The position numbers and the translations under genes are program-made. Under the pieces are notes generated by a model, which was given only the letters and a program-made list of their open reading frames with translations, did not search any database and was not told the origin of the DNA. A stretch of DNA of 64,000 bases from an uncultured Oscillospiraceae bacterium (GTDB lineage Bacteria; Bacillota; Clostridia; Oscillospirales; Oscillospiraceae): NCBI GenBank assembly GCA_944385035.1, contig CALWVV010000001.1:248001-312000 (forward strand), in the 5' to 3' direction. Positions 61,090 to 64,000 of the stretch are shown piece after piece; the stretch's first letter is position 1; the number at the start of each line of letters is the position of its first letter.

Positions 61090-62634
61090 ATGAAAACGAC
61101 CAGATTCATATCCATTGCCTTAGCACTTGCACTCAGTGCAAGCTTGTTCACCGGCTGCTCGAACAGCTCGTCTTCCAGCGGCAGCTCCACTGGTTCCCAG
61201 GGGATCAAGGAAGAGATCGTCATTGCTCAGAATTCCGATGCCAAATCTCTGGACTTACAGGCCAGCAATGACGGCGGATCCTTGAACGTCAATGCTCAGA
61301 TCTATGACACCCTTGTCGTCAAGAATGCTGACGGCACCTTCAGCCCCCACCTGGCAAAGTCCTGGGAACAGGTCAGCGACTTGGTCTGGCAGTTCAAATT
61401 GGAAGAGGGCGTGAAATTCCATAATGGAGAGGAATTGAAAGCCAGCGACGTAAAATTCACCTTTGAGCGCGGCCTGACCTCTACCATCAGCTACATGCTG
61501 GACTTCATCGACTCGGTGGATGTCGTCGATGAATATACCTTCAACTTGAATCTGAAGTTCCCCTATGCTCCCATTCTGTCCAATCTTTCCTATACATCAA
61601 CGGGTATTTTGAATGAAAAGGCAGTAACCGAGGCTGGCGAAGACTATGGCCAGAATCCCATCGGCACCGGCGCCTATATGTTCTCCAACTGGAAGGCCGG
61701 CGACAGCATTGAACTGGTTGCCTTTGAGGACTATTTCAAAGGCGCTGCCCCCACAAAAAAGCTGAAGTATCGGAGCATTCCCGAAAACACCAGCCGGAGC
61801 ATCGCACTGGAGACCGGCGAGGTCGATATTGCATACGACATTGATCCTGTGGATAAAGAAACCATCAGAAGCAACGATCAGCTTGTTCTGATTGAAGCTC
61901 CTTCTTTGCAGGTAGATTACGTCGGCTTCAATATGCAAAAGGAACCCTTCACTGACGTGAGAGTCCGGCAGGCCATCAACTATGCCATTGACCGCGAGGG
62001 CATTATTTCTGCTGTTCTGTTGGGCGGCGGCGAGGTTGCTACAACCCCCATTTCCCCCAAGGTGACAATGAGCAATCCCGACATTGTGGGCTATCCCCGT
62101 GATGTTGAAAAAGCAAAGGAGCTGTTGAAAGAGGCCGGATATGAAAATGGTTTCCAAACCACAATCTGGACCAACGATAACTCCGTGAGAACCAGAATCG
62201 CTCAGATCGTCCAGGCAAATCTGAAAGAAATCGGTATTGATGTGGCAATCGAGACGCTGGAGTGGTCCAGCTACCTGGATCGAACCTCCAATGGCGAACA
62301 TGATATGTTTATCTTGGGATGGACCGCTACCACTGGTGACCCGGACGGCGCAATGTACGTGCTGTTCCATGGTTCTTCCTCCGCTACCGCCGGCAATAAA
62401 TTCTTCTATTCCAATGACGAAGTCTCTGAGCTGCTGGATTTGGGCCGTGCGGAAACCGATGATGCAAAGCGGCAGGAATATTACTACAAAGCTCAGGAAC
62501 TGGTGGTAGAAGATGCTCCTTTGGCCGCACTGTATTATGCCAATGATTGTGCCGGAATCAGCGCAAAAGTCGACGGTTTTGTCTTGAGCCCCTCCAAGAG
62601 CCATAAACTGTACGGAGTTACCTGCGCAATTTAA
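61090..62634 (+). CDS. Peptide ABC transporter substrate-binding lipoprotein
   Basis: 514 residues. Lipoprotein signal with lipobox FTGC, Ser/Gly linker, then the SBP_bac_5 fold (IYDTLVVKNADGTFSPHLAK, VKFHNGEELKASDVKFTFER, NPIGTGAYMFSNW, YAIDREGIISAVLLGG). The family binds di- or oligopeptides outside the membrane, some nickel or other small molecules. GGAGGAGAA fixes the ATG at 61090. A stem-loop follows before the permease gene. Confidence 0.92.
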   Translation: MKTTRFISIALALALSASLFTGCSNSSSSSGSSTGSQGIKEEIVIAQNSDAKSLDLQASNDGGSLNVNAQIYDTLVVKNADGTFSPHLAKSWEQVSDLVWQFKLEEGVKFHNGEELKASDVKFTFERGLTSTISYMLDFIDSVDVVDEYTFNLNLKFPYAPILSNLSYTSTGILNEKAVTEAGEDYGQNPIGTGAYMFSNWKAGDSIELVAFEDYFKGAAPTKKLKYRSIPENTSRSIALETGEVDIAYDIDPVDKETIRSNDQLVLIEAPSLQVDYVGFNMQKEPFTDVRVRQAINYAIDREGIISAVLLGGGEVATTPISPKVTMSNPDIVGYPRDVEKAKELLKEAGYENGFQTTIWTNDNSVRTRIAQIVQANLKEIGIDVAIETLEWSSYLDRTSNGEHDMFILGWTATTGDPDGAMYVLFHGSSSATAGNKFFYSNDEVSELLDLGRAETDDAKRQEYYYKAQELVVEDAPLAALYYANDCAGISAKVDGFVLSPSKSHKLYGVTCAI

Positions 62635-62667
62635 TTTCAACTTGTTATTGGGATACAGCTGCGAAAT

Positions 62668-62704
62668 GGATAACTATTCCTAATTTATTTAGGAATAGTT
62701 ATCC
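62668..62704 (+). terminator. Perfect 16-bp stem-loop between binding protein and permease
   Basis: Arms 62668-62683 and 62689-62704 pair completely with a 5-base loop, all AT-rich. No T tract follows directly. Such an element commonly stabilises or partly ends the transcript so that the binding protein exceeds the permeases. Confidence 0.55.
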
Positions 62705-62745
62705 TATTATATAATTTCCCGATTCTGTATAGCGAGGAGATCGTA

Positions 62746-63672
62746 ATGTATAAATACATCATTAAACGGCTAGCTTTACTTCTCCCTGTGTTAATCGGTG
62801 TATCATTTATTGTATTTACAATTATGTATTTTACACCAGGAGATCCAGCACAAATTATCTTAGGGGAAAATGCAACAGAAGAAGCATTGGCGAACCTGCG
62901 GGAAGAAATGGGGCTTAATGACAGCTTTTTCGTCCAGTATTCTCGCTTTATCATTAACGCGGTCCAGGGCGACTTCGGACGCTCCTATCAAAGCAACCGG
63001 GTGGTATTTGACGAGATTTTCTCACGCTTCCCCGCCACCCTTCAGTTAGCGGGAATCGGTGTTCTTTTGTCTGTGCTAATCGGTATTCCCGTTGGTGTTA
63101 TTTCTGCTACCAAACAATATTCTTTTTTTGACAATACCACCATGGTTTTTGCTCTCATCGGTGTATCTATGCCTAACTTTTGGCAGGGCCTGATGCTCAT
63201 CATGCTGTTTTCCGTTTGGCTGGGAATCTTACCGTCCGGCGGATATGGTGATTGGACCTATTTTATTTTGCCCGCTATCACATTAGGAACCAGCTCGGCT
63301 GGATCTATTGCCCGTATGACCAGATCGTCTATGCTGGAAGTCATCCGGCAAGATTACATCCGGACGGCCCGTGCAAAAGGCGTTCTTGAGAAAAACGTGG
63401 TATATAAGCACGCCTTAAAAAATGCACTGATTCCAATTATTACCGTCGTGGGCCTGCAGTTTGGATATCTTTTGGGCGGAGCTGTGCTGACAGAAACTGT
63501 TTTCTCCTGGCCGGGAATCGGAAGACTGCTGGTGGACTCCATCAAGCAGAAAGATACTCCCATGGTGCAGGGATTGGTGGTATTTATTGCTGTTACGTTC
63601 AGCATCGTCAATTTGTGCATTGATATTCTATACTCATACGTAGATCCCAGAATCAAATCACAATACAAGTGA
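62746..63672 (+). CDS. Peptide ABC transporter permease (OppB/DppB type)
   Basis: 308 residues with six membrane helices. Typical OppB stretches are the N-terminal YKYIIKRLALLLPVLIGVS, FTPGDPAQIILGE, and the coupling loop DYIRTARAKGVLEKNVVYKH. GAGGAGATC lies 7 bases before the ATG. It forms the channel together with the partial gene after it. Confidence 0.93.
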   Translation: MYKYIIKRLALLLPVLIGVSFIVFTIMYFTPGDPAQIILGENATEEALANLREEMGLNDSFFVQYSRFIINAVQGDFGRSYQSNRVVFDEIFSRFPATLQLAGIGVLLSVLIGIPVGVISATKQYSFFDNTTMVFALIGVSMPNFWQGLMLIMLFSVWLGILPSGGYGDWTYFILPAITLGTSSAGSIARMTRSSMLEVIRQDYIRTARAKGVLEKNVVYKHALKNALIPIITVVGLQFGYLLGGAVLTETVFSWPGIGRLLVDSIKQKDTPMVQGLVVFIAVTFSIVNLCIDILYSYVDPRIKSQYK

Positions 63673-63689
63673 CCGTCGAGGTGAGAAAA

Positions 63690-64000
63690 ATGCAAGGTAT
63701 TACATCTGAATTACATACCGGCAGAGCCAAAAAAAGAAGTCTTTGGCTGGATATCGGCATCAGAGTGATTAAAAACAAGGCTGCAATGGTCGGTTTTGTA
63801 ATTTTGGCAGTTTTGATTCTGCTGGCCCTGTTTGCGGATGTTATTGCCGATTATGATACTGTGGTCATTCAGCAGGACCTGGCCAATATGAATCAGGGGC
63901 CCAGCCTGGAGCACATCTTAGGTACCGATGAATTCGGGCGGGATATCTTTGCGAGAATCATTCACGGAGGCAGAATCTCTCTGGCTGTCGGCTTGGTTTC
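63690..64000 (+). CDS. Peptide ABC transporter permease (OppC/DppC type), partial
   Basis: The first 103 codons are present. The sequence (MQGITSELHTGRAKKRSLWL, then a helix FVILAVLILLALFADVIADY and HILGTDEFGRDIFARIIHGG) is typical of DppC, including the FGRD motif. Its ATG follows GAGGTGAG and lies 17 bases after the previous stop. The gene continues beyond the window end. Confidence 0.92.
   Translation, partial: MQGITSELHTGRAKKRSLWLDIGIRVIKNKAAMVGFVILAVLILLALFADVIADYDTVVIQQDLANMNQGPSLEHILGTDEFGRDIFARIIHGGRISLAVGLV

Overview
The window looks like chromosomal DNA of an anaerobic Clostridia species, most likely an Oscillospiraceae-type gut organism (Flavonifractor, Pseudoflavonifractor or Lawsonibacter-like). 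This is inferred from the GC-rich genes with strong AGGAGG ribosome sites, an inner-membrane-only type IV pilus set with no PilQ secretin, AgrC/LytTR two-component pairs, an XdhABC-type molybdenum hydroxylase, and families such as DUF6485, TIGR04076 and DUF3795. No rRNA, tRNA, CRISPR array, transposase or phage gene was recognised.

Layout. 1-1358 (minus): a tightly overlapping cluster of a chloramphenicol acetyltransferase-family enzyme, a short peptide-deformylase-like protein and a TIGR04076 protein. 1676-3047: a lipoprotein and a small membrane protein. 3237-9645 (minus): a magnesium-transport island with an intact P-type ATPase, a receiverless OmpR-type DNA-binding protein, a short proline-containing leader ORF, an mgtA gene broken by a frameshift and an amber codon, and a 52-residue membrane protein. 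9955-15600: DUF3795 protein, alpha/beta hydrolase, YcxB-like protein, a membrane diguanylate cyclase, and an AgrC-like kinase whose partner response regulator survives only as a C-terminal scrap.

15961-31895 (minus): a complete type IV pilus operon in the transcription order giant prepilin-like adhesin (2226 residues), three minor pilins or pilin-like proteins, PilB, PilT, PilC, major pilin, PilD, PilM, PilN, PilO. PilB carries an N-terminal MshEN-type c-di-GMP-binding motif, and a GGDEF/EAL protein (32175-35267) sits directly upstream, so pilus activity is probably tied to c-di-GMP. A set of hairpins lies in the 5' region of the operon.

35390-40842: an XRE regulator, a lipoprotein, a DUF6485 protein, an NCS2 purine permease, and an intact AgrC-like kinase/LytTR regulator pair preceded by a 14-bp direct repeat at 21-bp spacing.

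41591-54878 (minus): a long molybdenum hydroxylase gene set: Mo, 2Fe-2S and FAD subunits, an NhaC-family antiporter, a MocA-like nucleotidyltransferase, XdhC, ModABC, a MoeA-like protein, MoaA, MoaC and a MogA-MoaE-like fusion. Divergent from it, 55270-58389 encodes a 1039-residue AfsR/SARP-like ATPase regulator, followed by a MalY-type PLP enzyme, an M42 aminopeptidase and a peptide ABC transporter that runs off the end. TTGACG-type direct repeats at 11-12 bp spacing lie just upstream of the -10 of both the molybdenum hydroxylase promoter and the PLP-enzyme promoter, which suggests one regulon under this regulator. The least described items are this repeat operator, the mgtL-like leader and the giant pilin-adhesin.
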